Of a stretch of 35,531 nucleotides of DNA, positions 16,196 through 23,438 are shown piece by piece. This DNA comes from Candidatus Cryosericum odellii (GTDB lineage: Bacteria > Caldisericota > Caldisericia > Cryosericales > Cryosericaceae), in the NCBI RefSeq assembly GCF_003570935.1, contig NZ_QXIU01000091.1, forward strand, positions 1-35,531, written 5' to 3'. Within the stretch, counting starts at the first letter, position 1; the number at the start of each line of letters is the position of its first letter. The notes under the pieces are model-generated. The model saw only the letters and a program-made list of their open reading frames with translations, was not told where the DNA came from and did no database searches. The translations under genes were made by a program, and so were the position numbers.

Positions 16196-16987
16196 TCAGG
16201 GAATGCGCAGCTCTCCTGTGGCCACCACGACCGTTTCACCTGCGATAAGCACGCGGTCGCCCGCGAGGCGTACCTTCAGGATGCCCCCGCGTGAGGACGC
16301 CTGGTAGGCGAAGAAGTCGGTCTTGCCGAGCACATTGCTCCAGTAAGGAGCCAAGGCCGCGTGGGCAGACCCCGTGACCGGGTCCTCGAAGATGCCGTCG
16401 GCGGGCGCGAAAAAGCGGGACGTGAAGTCATATGGCGCATCACCCGCTCCCGTGACGATGATGCCGGGCAGGTCGATTGCCATCGTGGCTGCACGGTCGG
16501 GTGTCAGGGCCCGCACGGCTGCTGCCGACCCAAGGTCGAGCAGCCAGTAGTCGTGATCGTTGATACCGCTCCAACGGGGTGCCGTTTTGATTCTCAGGGC
16601 GTCGAGGACCGCTTCGGGGACGGGCGCAGGCGTGGGAGGCAGCGATGGGAAGTCGAGCTCGATCTGGTCCTCCTGGTACCGGGCGGAAAGGTCCCCGCTC
16701 AAGCTGCGGAAGTAGACTTCGTCGTCCGTCACGATACCGGCCTCGCGCAGCGCGCGGGCAGTAGCAAGGGTCCCGTGGCCGCACAGTGGCACTTCCACTG
16801 TCGGCGTGAACCACCGCAGTCGCCAGGCGTCGTTCTCCCACAGGACAAACGCTGTCTCCGACAGGTTCATCTCTCGTGCGATGGACGCCATGACCTCATC
16901 CGTCAGCGGCTCTTGCAGGAGGCACACTGCTGCCGGATTCCCTGCAAATAACCTATCGGTAAACGCATCGATGATGTAGTATTTCAT
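16196..16987 (-). CDS. PhzF family isomerase/epimerase-like protein
   Basis: The protein has 263 residues, full length for the family. It is a cytoplasmic enzyme with the diaminopimelate-epimerase fold. PhzF itself isomerises DHHA in phenazine synthesis, but most members have unknown substrates and no other phenazine gene is present here. The motifs seen are AFTDRLFAGNPAAV (8-21), MNLSETAFV with the catalytic Glu at 44, VPLCGHGTLATA (about 71-82) and EDPVTGSAHAALAPYW. There is no Shine-Dalgarno site; a TAGAAT box ends 6 nt before the ATG, so the mRNA may be leaderless. It stands alone in its transcription unit. Confidence 0.92.
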   Translation of the reverse strand: MKYYIIDAFTDRLFAGNPAAVCLLQEPLTDEVMASIAREMNLSETAFVLWENDAWRLRWFTPTVEVPLCGHGTLATARALREAGIVTDDEVYFRSLSGDLSARYQEDQIELDFPSLPPTPAPVPEAVLDALRIKTAPRWSGINDHDYWLLDLGSAAAVRALTPDRAATMAIDLPGIIVTGAGDAPYDFTSRFFAPADGIFEDPVTGSAHAALAPYWSNVLGKTDFFAYQASSRGGILKVRLAGDRVLIAGETVVVATGELRIP

Positions 16988-16993
16988 GTCAAT

Positions 16994-17022
16994 ATTCTAT
17001 AATGAGAAGCCTCGTTGCGCAA
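16994..17022 (-). promoter_or_regulatory. Promoter of phzF-like gene, possibly leaderless
   Basis: On the minus strand TTGCGC (17022-17017) and TAGAAT (16999-16994) are 17 nt apart. Transcription would start about 7 nt later, at or next to the ATG, which fits the missing Shine-Dalgarno site. Confidence 0.45.
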
Positions 17023-17153
17023 TGTCAGTGTTCCTGAAACACAATAACAATGCCTCTGTGAGGTTGTCCTGGAGCCACAGCTCAACTCACCTGCCGTCCC
17101 AGTCTGCGCTGACGAGTTTGTCCAGCTGCTCCGGATTGTCTACGCACTTCCTG

Positions 17154-17294
17154 CTACTTCCCGTGGCTCTTCTTGGCCTTCCTTGCCACAGAAAGTGCAA
17201 TTGCTACAGCCTGTTTCTGAGGACGGCCGGCCTTGAGTTCGGTCTTGATGTTCTCCCCAATCGTCTTTTTGCCATACCCCTTCTTCAATGGCAT
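17154..17294 (-). CDS. DUF6496 family small protein
   Basis: A 46-residue basic protein begins [20 protein letters not shown] and continues [20 protein letters not shown], then a Lys-rich end. This is the typical length and sequence of the DUF6496 family, often found in environmental bacteria and phages; its function is unknown. GAGGAGG lies 7 nt before the ATG. It follows another small gene on the same strand by 33 nt, so the two are probably co-transcribed. Confidence in the gene is high because family signature, ribosome site and frame agree. Confidence 0.85.
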   Translation of the reverse strand: MPLKKGYGKKTIGENIKTELKAGRPQKQAVAIALSVARKAKKSHGK

Positions 17295-17327
17295 GTCAAA
17301 CCTCCTCTTCGGGCCCTTTGGCCAGAA

Positions 17328-17492
17328 TTACCGCAGGCGGCAGACGTCATCCTCGCGCAACTGCCGTGCTGCAGCCAGCTCAGCCTTCTTCTCGGTGTAG
17401 ATCTGTTTTGCCTTCGGATTAGTCTCGACAAGTCTTCTGATTTCCTGCCGATATGCTTCAGTGTCGGCTGTCATTTCACGAATTCTCTTCAT
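17328..17492 (-). CDS. Small charged helical protein, unknown
   Basis: A 54-residue protein begins MKRIREMTADTEAYRQEIRR and is rich in Lys, Arg and Glu with Ala/Leu spacing (EKKAELAAARQLREDD), so it is probably a single long helix or short coiled coil. GGAGG lies 6 nt before the ATG. It is upstream of, and in tandem with, the DUF6496 gene. I recognise no family. The clean ribosome site and tandem arrangement support it as a real gene. Confidence 0.65.
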   Translation of the reverse strand: MKRIREMTADTEAYRQEIRRLVETNPKAKQIYTEKKAELAAARQLREDDVCRLR

Positions 17493-17515
17493 ATTTTTCC
17501 TCCTTCAAGAAATAC

Positions 17516-17545
17516 AGAATACGGCTCAGACGTTGTAGGCGTCAA
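17516..17545 (-). promoter_or_regulatory. Likely promoter of the two small genes
   Basis: On the minus strand TTGACG (17545-17540) and TATTCT (17521-17516) are 18 nt apart, giving a transcript that begins a few bases before the GGAGG site of the gene at 17492. Confidence 0.4.
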
Positions 17546-17628
17546 AAGACGATGCAATCAAGCGCCTCCAGGTACTAGGTGGAGTCAGCGCTCATGGCGT
17601 GTAGTTTCATACCGACGCCGGTAACGTC

Positions 17629-19086
17629 TCACTCCTTCACATGCATACGTCGCTTAGGGTCATTCGGATTGCGCCAATCGATGTAGGGCCCGTCATAATC
17701 CAGGAGTCGCAGAAAAACGCGATCGACCAGGGACTGCATAAAGAAGTATGCTTGCTTGTTCCCCGCCGAGCCTTGAGCGAAAGGACAGGGCTTTCCTGGT
17801 GGCCGTGTTGTCGAGAGAAACTGCCCAGTGTGTGCCAGAGAATTGCGACAACAAGCAAAGAGCTCAGCATCGCCCATAGCGTTTTTGCTACTTCTGACTA
17901 CGTTTAGGTCGATACCCTTGAACAGCTGATCAAGGATATCTTTAAAGGGTGCATTATTGAGTTCTTTCACTCTTCCCGCTATTCGCCTTGCAGTTTTTGG
18001 CTTCAGATTCTTGGCAGTTAGGCAGCCTTCGACGACAGTCTCCAGATCCTGGAGGCAGTTCTGAAAGTCGTCCGGGGGCATTATCGTCTCGTATCCCTCC
18101 AGTCGCTTGGCACGCAGGTAGGCATGAGCGAGCATCTCCATTGCTACAGTTAGTTTGAGAGCGGACATCTCCAAATACTCTTGGCCAAGTACTCCGAGCT
18201 TTGCTTCGAGATATGTATCCAAGGAGCCCCTATCGAGCATGTACTCCGACGATTTTTCCAGATACGCTGGGAACGTCGTTTCAGCGAACACCCGAGTCGG
18301 TTCTGCATCCTCGGGGTTGTCGCTCAGTAGTGGCAAGCTATGGTAGTTCCGTGTGACGTTGTTTGAGTGTACATGAGCCACGGGATTTCCCGTGCTGTCC
18401 AGCGATACCTTGTAGATCCATGCGATGTGGGTGCCGCGTGCCACAGACAACACTCGGCAGAGAACATCTGCAATACGGTCGCAGTCGTCGCCAGTTATCT
18501 CCGAAAGACTCAAGTCGACCACGAGTTCAGCCGTTACTTGGATTCCCCCAACGGCATGGAGCGTCTTTCGAGCAGAGGAGTAACTGGGTATCTTACAGAT
18601 GTATCCTACCGCGGGCTTTCCCAGGTAGTCGAGTTTCAGACGAAGAACTCTCTGTCTGTCTCGAGGCTCCGAATCGCAGGCCTCCGTCCCGTCGAATAGG
18701 AAGTTCGTGAGGCCATAGCGCACACCTGTAATGGCTGGTGGCTCTGTAACGGTCAACCTAATCTCACTCGCAAGTACGATGGTCCGAAGCGCGGACTCAT
18801 CTGACTGCAGTGACTGCTGAGAGATTGTGTACAATCGGTCGTTCGTCTCGAGATACAACCCAGACGTTGTTAGCCCGGAAAAACTCCTCAGAGGCGAGAA
18901 AAGATTGGCGAAGACATAGGCACTCATGCTTTCGTCATAGCAAATCACAATGTTCCCATTGTGCGCCTGGCCAATCCAGAAGCGGGCATCCTCCGAAAGA
19001 CGATCGTCTGCAAATGTGAACCTGCCGACACCAGAGTATTCGGCGATGAAAGGGCCCCGAGTTTGAACTTCGTCTGGCGTTGTCAT
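17629..19086 (-). CDS. ApeA-like protein with C-terminal HEPN RNase domain
   Basis: The protein has 485 residues from the ATG at 19086, which overlaps the stop of the restriction-modification gene as ATGA. The N-terminal 270 residues are beta-rich and look like an ApeA-type N-terminal domain (RGPFIAEYSGVGRFTF..., ITGVRYGLTNFLFDG). From about 290 on it is helical and contains RNSLAH (R414 to H419), the Rx4-6H motif of HEPN ribonucleases, in the context ACCRNSLAHTGQF...QSLVDRVFLRLLDYDG typical of ApeA-like HEPN proteins. Known ApeA proteins are abortive-infection RNases. The coupling to a type IIG enzyme suggests a combined defence unit: restriction first and tRNA or mRNA cleavage as back-up, which is an inference. 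Family assignment is by motif and layout only. Confidence 0.7.
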   Translation of the reverse strand: MTTPDEVQTRGPFIAEYSGVGRFTFADDRLSEDARFWIGQAHNGNIVICYDESMSAYVFANLFSPLRSFSGLTTSGLYLETNDRLYTISQQSLQSDESALRTIVLASEIRLTVTEPPAITGVRYGLTNFLFDGTEACDSEPRDRQRVLRLKLDYLGKPAVGYICKIPSYSSARKTLHAVGGIQVTAELVVDLSLSEITGDDCDRIADVLCRVLSVARGTHIAWIYKVSLDSTGNPVAHVHSNNVTRNYHSLPLLSDNPEDAEPTRVFAETTFPAYLEKSSEYMLDRGSLDTYLEAKLGVLGQEYLEMSALKLTVAMEMLAHAYLRAKRLEGYETIMPPDDFQNCLQDLETVVEGCLTAKNLKPKTARRIAGRVKELNNAPFKDILDQLFKGIDLNVVRSSKNAMGDAELFACCRNSLAHTGQFLSTTRPPGKPCPFAQGSAGNKQAYFFMQSLVDRVFLRLLDYDGPYIDWRNPNDPKRRMHVKE

Positions 19087-22000
19087 GAGCACCCCGAGGC
19101 CACCATGTCAGAACTCCTGTCATTTAGCCCATAGAGGCGGAAGACGAGGGAGTCGATGGCGCGGTCGAGGGCGGCGATCTGGAGCTGAAGGCCGGACTTC
19201 TCGCGGTCGGTTCCGGTGGTGGCGAGCTGACCGTGAAGTGCCAACATCTGGTCGACGAGGCGGACCATCTCATCATGCATCGCCTTGTCAGCGGGATTCG
19301 TGAAGTCGATGGGACGCAGGGGGAACGGGTTGAGATACGCTGTCTTCATGCGGAAGTACCCACCACGAAGAGCGGTTCCTGTCTCATGCAGAAAGTACGT
19401 TAACAGGGGTGAATTCAGTATTCCGAGCAGATACCGTTGGTCCAGTGCAGTACCTGCCTTAGGAGTGATTGCGTAGCACGTGTCCAGGAGCCAGCGGCTC
19501 TCCGTGTCCAGACAACAGGTACCTGCTCGCGCCACGTCGGGGAATACAATCTTGCTCTTTCCGTCCATGCGCTCCATGTTCTGTGGCCGCCCGTAACAAT
19601 GCCAGCCCATTCCCTTGAACCTTCCGTGCTCGCGTTGTTCCAGCTGTGACTTGCATGCACGCAGATAGCCGAGCGTCAATGGCGCGACAGTAGCTATTCT
19701 GCTCTCCGGGACCAAGACGTAGTGCCCGTTCACCGCCTCGTATGGAACCAGTAGAAGCACGTCACGGGTGACAATCTCATACCTGCCGATGCTGCGGCCA
19801 CGGAGGGCAGGCTTCAGGAATGTTGGCTCCAGCGTAACTTCTTTCTGAAGATACTCAGACCAGGCGTGCACATTTGTTGCGTCACGTGTCAACTCCTTGA
19901 GTACGAAGACACGATCGGCATCTGTGCCAGTTCCCTTGAATACGTCTGCAACATTTTCCAGTGCTGGCCACTTGTACAGCGATGCGAGCACGCTGTCGCC
20001 TGATGACGCAAAGTTCCACGGGGCACTGGTCAGAGATGAGGAAGCGGCTGTTGATGCCTGCCACTGGTCAGGAACCTGTTCCGGCAGCGGCGTTCCGGCC
20101 AACTTGCTGGTAACGGGTCCCGTAAAACGCTGTATGGCTGCCTGGTCGACACCATCGTGGTTGAGGAACAGCAGGCACGTATAGGTTGTAGCCGTCGCGA
20201 AGACCTGCAGAGCCCCAAAATGCACAAGGCATTCCAGATGTCGCCCGTCTGCAATGAGCTGTCTCAGGTTGGCGCCTACCCGCGAGTTGAGGAACTTGTT
20301 GGGCAGGATGTACCCCAGCCGCCCTCCTGCGCACAACAGGCTCAGACCCTTCTCCACGAACACGAGATAGATGTCCCATTCACGATCGGCTGCTGTGGCG
20401 TAGTGCGTTCGACAGAATTGCCACTGTGCGACATTGTCTTCTTTGAGGTGAATGCTGCGCACATACGGCGGGTTGCCCAGCACGACGTCGAAACCACCGT
20501 GGGTGTCAAAGACCTGCTTGAAACCGTCGGGGCCCTTCCAGTCGAAGGCGTTGATGCGGTAGCGCGTGTCGTCGTCGACAAAGAGGCTCTCGGGCTTGTC
20601 ACTGTAGAAGTCGGGGCCGATGAGGGAGTTGCCGCATTTGATGTTGGTCTCCAGCTTGGGGAGCAGGCGCTGGCGGCCACCCCTGGTGAACAGCTCGGCG
20701 GTTTCGGAGGTCTCGCCCTCCAGTAGCCGCAGGGTCAGCGACAGCTTGGCGATCTCGACCGCCTGGTCGTCGATGTCCACGCCGTAGATATTGTTGGTCA
20801 GGATGCGGCGCTTCTCGTCAATGGTCAGGCGATAGTCTCCTGCGCGCGGCTCGATGATACAGTGGTCTTTGAGTGCTTTGACGCGGTGCGTCTCCTGGGC
20901 GTACCAGTCCAGGTGCCAGCTGAGCAGCTTGTCGTATGCTCCCAGCAGGAAGCTGCCGGAACCGCAGGCGGGGTCGAGGATATGCAGTTGCTCGACCTTG
21001 GCAGGTGTCGTCTCCTTGAGCGCCTCCCCGACCGTATGGTCCACGATGTACTCCACGATGTCTCTGGGGGTGTAGTAGACGCCGCCGGCTTTCTTGACTT
21101 CGGGCTTCTCCTCTACCTTGACGTGGTGCTCGGCCGTGAGGCGGATGGTCTTGCCCAGGAACTGCTCATAGATGTTGCCCAGGATGGCGACGTCCAGCAC
21201 CGAGAACTCGTAGGGGCTCTGCGGGTAGTAGACGCTGCGGACGATGTCCTTGATGATGTTGTCGTCGACCGTCAGGCCCGGCGTCAGCGTGTCCTCGGCG
21301 AAGTTGAAGAGTCCGCCGTTGTACCGCGCGTCGGCCTGGGTAAAGAGCTGCAGCAGGCGCGTGTACTGGTTTGCGCCGTTGAGCAGGGAGTGCAGTGTGC
21401 CATAGGTATCGATGCCACGGTCCTCGGCGATGCGCAGGAATACGATGCGGTCGATCGTCTTCTGGACGGCGAAGTTGAGCTGATGCAGCGGAAGGTTACG
21501 GTTGCGCAGCGCGATGTTGCGCGCCAGCTTCTCGCGCCACTGGTCGATGAGGTTCAGGAACTCCTTGTCGACTTCGCTGGTGCCCCGCTTGCTGCGCGTG
21601 TCCTCCACGTATTTGTCGAAGGCGCCGTGAAGGATGGCTTCACGTGAGAATTTATCGGTGAGGAACGCCCACTTCTCGGGATAGTCCTCAAAGGTGAAGT
21701 ACTGGATACGCGCCACGGAGGCGCTGTCATTTGGGCTGGGCTTGATGCGCGTGTCGTAGACGGCGAATTCCTGGAAATCCGTCAGGATGGACAGCGGCAA
21801 TTTGGCCGAGTATGCGTAGCGGCGCAGCTGATAGGCAGGACTGGGGTCGTTGCGCAGATCGACTGATGGTTTCTTGGCCTCCACGAAGAACTTGCGGACA
21901 CCGCCGATGCGGAAGCAGTAATCAGGGGCTTTGGTGCCACCCTCGATGCTGACCTTGTCTTCGCGGATGACTTCGCGGTACTGCTCGGCATAGCTGGCCG

Positions 22001-22151
22001 TGTTGGCGACGTCCCAGCCCAGCAGCTTAAACAGGGGATCGATGAAGTCAGTACGTGTGTTGGCTTCATCATATGAGACACCCCTGTACTGCTCCAGGTG
22101 TTCCTTGAAGCGATCGATCAGCTGAACCAGTTCGTCCGGCAGGTTCTCCAT
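19083..22151 (-). CDS. Type IIG restriction-modification enzyme (Eco57I-like, single chain)
   Basis: This 1022-residue protein cuts and N6-adenine-methylates DNA in one polypeptide. I chose the ATG at 22151 because GAGGAGG precedes it by 6 nt. The N-terminal HsdR-N-like nuclease has D77 (KAPDYCF) and E91-A-K93 (FFVEAKKP), a PD-ExK site. A helical connector spans about 170-340. The methylase carries GGVYYTP (356-362), the SAM motif LDPACGSGSF (392-401), GVDIDDQAVEIAKLSL (457-472) and NPPY (560-563). The C-terminal third (about 730-1000) resembles TaqI-like specificity domains, with GKSKIVFPDVARAGTC and LLGILNSPLLTYFLHETG. All catalytic motifs are intact. The recognition site cannot be read from sequence. 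Confidence 0.93.
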   Translation of the reverse strand: MENLPDELVQLIDRFKEHLEQYRGVSYDEANTRTDFIDPLFKLLGWDVANTASYAEQYREVIREDKVSIEGGTKAPDYCFRIGGVRKFFVEAKKPSVDLRNDPSPAYQLRRYAYSAKLPLSILTDFQEFAVYDTRIKPSPNDSASVARIQYFTFEDYPEKWAFLTDKFSREAILHGAFDKYVEDTRSKRGTSEVDKEFLNLIDQWREKLARNIALRNRNLPLHQLNFAVQKTIDRIVFLRIAEDRGIDTYGTLHSLLNGANQYTRLLQLFTQADARYNGGLFNFAEDTLTPGLTVDDNIIKDIVRSVYYPQSPYEFSVLDVAILGNIYEQFLGKTIRLTAEHHVKVEEKPEVKKAGGVYYTPRDIVEYIVDHTVGEALKETTPAKVEQLHILDPACGSGSFLLGAYDKLLSWHLDWYAQETHRVKALKDHCIIEPRAGDYRLTIDEKRRILTNNIYGVDIDDQAVEIAKLSLTLRLLEGETSETAELFTRGGRQRLLPKLETNIKCGNSLIGPDFYSDKPESLFVDDDTRYRINAFDWKGPDGFKQVFDTHGGFDVVLGNPPYVRSIHLKEDNVAQWQFCRTHYATAADREWDIYLVFVEKGLSLLCAGGRLGYILPNKFLNSRVGANLRQLIADGRHLECLVHFGALQVFATATTYTCLLFLNHDGVDQAAIQRFTGPVTSKLAGTPLPEQVPDQWQASTAASSSLTSAPWNFASSGDSVLASLYKWPALENVADVFKGTGTDADRVFVLKELTRDATNVHAWSEYLQKEVTLEPTFLKPALRGRSIGRYEIVTRDVLLLVPYEAVNGHYVLVPESRIATVAPLTLGYLRACKSQLEQREHGRFKGMGWHCYGRPQNMERMDGKSKIVFPDVARAGTCCLDTESRWLLDTCYAITPKAGTALDQRYLLGILNSPLLTYFLHETGTALRGGYFRMKTAYLNPFPLRPIDFTNPADKAMHDEMVRLVDQMLALHGQLATTGTDREKSGLQLQIAALDRAIDSLVFRLYGLNDRSSDMVASGCS

Positions 22152-22234
22152 GAAGCCTCCTCGTTTAGTATAGTACACAAAACGAGGGACATACAACCTG
22201 GAACAGATCTGCGGGCAAGCCAGCCGTCCAGCCG

Positions 22235-22262
22235 ATTAGCAAAAACATCACTAACGCGTTAC
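22235..22262 (+). promoter_or_regulatory. Shared 28-nt element, copy G
   Basis: ATTAGCAAAAACATCACTAA then CGCGTTAC. It is followed after 8 nt by GTGGAGGGT and an ATG (22279) that is in frame with the WG-repeat gene. It lies 84 nt from the divergent restriction-modification gene start. Confidence 0.6.
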
Positions 22263-22270
22263 ACTCACAG

Positions 22271-22374
22271 TGGAGGGTATGATCTCCGCTGCGATGCCGC
22301 AACGATACGGCGCGCTGACGGCGCTGGTGACCGGGTTCCAGTCCACCATCAGGTCAAGGAACGGGGGACAGGAA
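22271..22374 (+). repeat. Repeated leader module, copy 1 (full)
   Basis: The module reads TGGAGG...TCTCCGCTGCGA..., CGATACGGC, the core GCGCTGACGGCGCTGGTGAC (from 22312) CGGGTTCCAGTCC, then CACCATCAGGTCAAGGAA. It is nearly identical to copy 5 (31581-31685) and shares the core with copies 2-4. Here the frame is open through the module, so the WG-repeat protein could carry 32 extra N-terminal residues. Confidence 0.7.
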
Positions 22375-23322
22375 ATGGACACGAACAAACAGGACCGCAA
22401 GTATTCCAGCCTTAAAGTCATTCTGCCGATTGTTATTGTGCTGGTTTTACTGTTTTCGTCTTTTGCCGTGTACCAGGTGATCAGAACACGTGCTGGCAAG
22501 GACGAGAAGGTTGTAGCGCTCATCCCCTACCGAAAGGGTGATAAATGGGGATTCTGCAATCGAGACCGAAAAATGGTCATCCCCACTGTTTATGACAGTG
22601 TAGATCTCTTCAGCGAGGGTCTTGCGCCCGTCCACCTCAACAGTAAATGTGGCTACATCGACACCAAAGGGACCATGGTCATACCGGCAGTCTATGACAG
22701 TGTAGATCCCTTCATCAAGGGTCTTGCATCCGTCCACCTCAACGGCAAATGGGGCTACATCGACACCAAAGGGACCATGGTGATACCTGCTGCCTATGAC
22801 AACGTACTTCTCTTCAGCGATGGTCTTGCATCCGTCCACCTCAACGGCAAATGGGGCTACATCGACACCAAGGGGAAGATGGTCATCCCCACTGTTTATG
22901 ACAGTGTAGGTCCCTTCATCGATGGTCTTGCGCCCGTCCACCTCAACAGCAAATGTGGCTTCGTCGACACCAAAGGGACCATGGTGATACCGGCAGTCTA
23001 TGACGACGGAGGTCCCTTCATCGATGGTCTTGCACTTGTTGTACTCGACGGCAAATGGGGCTTCGTCGACACCAAAGGGACCATGGTGATACCGGCAGTC
23101 TATGACGACGGAAGTTCCTTCAGCGAGGGTCTTGCGCCCGTTAGACTCAACGGCAAATGGGGCTACATCGACACCAAAGGGACCATGGTGATACCGGCAG
23201 TCTATGATTGGGCAAATCCCTTCAGCGAGGGTCTTGCGCAAGTCCAACTCAACGGCAAACAGGGACTCAACGGCAAATGGGGCTACATCGACACCAAAGA
23301 CACACGGTACTGGGAAGACTGA
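22375..23322 (+). CDS. Membrane-anchored WG-repeat protein
   Basis: The protein has 315 residues from the ATG at 22375 (MDTNKQDRKYSSLKVILPIV), the start shared with the genes at 30828 and 31686. An in-frame ATG at 22279 would extend it through the leader module. A membrane helix covers about 15-35. The rest is eight WG units (GKWGYIDTKGTMVIPAVYDS type) of exactly 34 residues, starting every 102 bp from 22543. The last unit carries an 18-bp internal duplication (GKQGLNGKWGY). Two units read KCGY or KCGF with Cys for Trp. WG (DUF-type KWG_Leptospira) repeats fold as beta structures in surface proteins; the function is unknown. Confidence 0.88.
   Translation: MDTNKQDRKYSSLKVILPIVIVLVLLFSSFAVYQVIRTRAGKDEKVVALIPYRKGDKWGFCNRDRKMVIPTVYDSVDLFSEGLAPVHLNSKCGYIDTKGTMVIPAVYDSVDPFIKGLASVHLNGKWGYIDTKGTMVIPAAYDNVLLFSDGLASVHLNGKWGYIDTKGKMVIPTVYDSVGPFIDGLAPVHLNSKCGFVDTKGTMVIPAVYDDGGPFIDGLALVVLDGKWGFVDTKGTMVIPAVYDDGSSFSEGLAPVRLNGKWGYIDTKGTMVIPAVYDWANPFSEGLAQVQLNGKQGLNGKWGYIDTKDTRYWED
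22543..23300 (+). repeat. Tandem 102-bp coding repeat (8 units)
   Basis: Repeat units begin at 22543, 22645, 22747, 22849, 22951, 23053, 23155 and 23257, always with AAATG(T/G)GG or AAACAGG. Units are nearly identical in DNA, including synonymous sites (CTACATCGACACCAAAGGGA recurs). Unit 8 has an extra 18 bp. This implies recent expansion by slippage or unequal exchange. Confidence 0.9.
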
Positions 23323-23330
23323 CAGAACGA

Positions 23331-23403
23331 GGGGAGGATCTCCGCTGCGACGCTGCACTGATACGGCGCGCTGACGGCTCTGGTGACCGGGTTCCTGTCC
23401 ACC
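23331..23403 (+). repeat. Repeated leader module, copy 2
   Basis: GGGGAGGATCTCCGCTGCGA through CGATACGGC-like sequence to the core (23368-23400: GCGCTGACGGCTCTGGTGAC CGGGTTCCTGTCC), then CTTGTTGAAAGCACGTGTTG and GAGGTA before the next start. The initiator ATG of the mini-ORF found in copies 1 and 5 is absent here. Confidence 0.7.
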
Positions 23404-23438
23404 AACCTTGTTGAAAGCACGTGTTGGAGGTACATGGC

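Noticed and set aside
16986-17624. Plus-strand frame of 212 codons
   Set aside because: It covers two well-supported small genes on the opposite strand, and its product is rich in Ser, His and Cys without a family or ribosome site.
20862-21647. Plus-strand frame of 261 codons inside the restriction-modification gene
   Set aside because: The Val/Asp/Glu-rich product is a typical antisense shadow; the minus-strand frame holds all catalytic motifs.
22312-22350. tRNA-like 3' end (GGGTTCCAGTCCACCA) in the leader module
   Set aside because: The stretch looks like a T-arm and CCA, but no acceptor, D or anticodon arms can be folded around it in any copy.
22543-23300. CRISPR-like direct repeats
   Set aside because: The 102-bp periodicity is in frame with a protein repeat and has no spacers.
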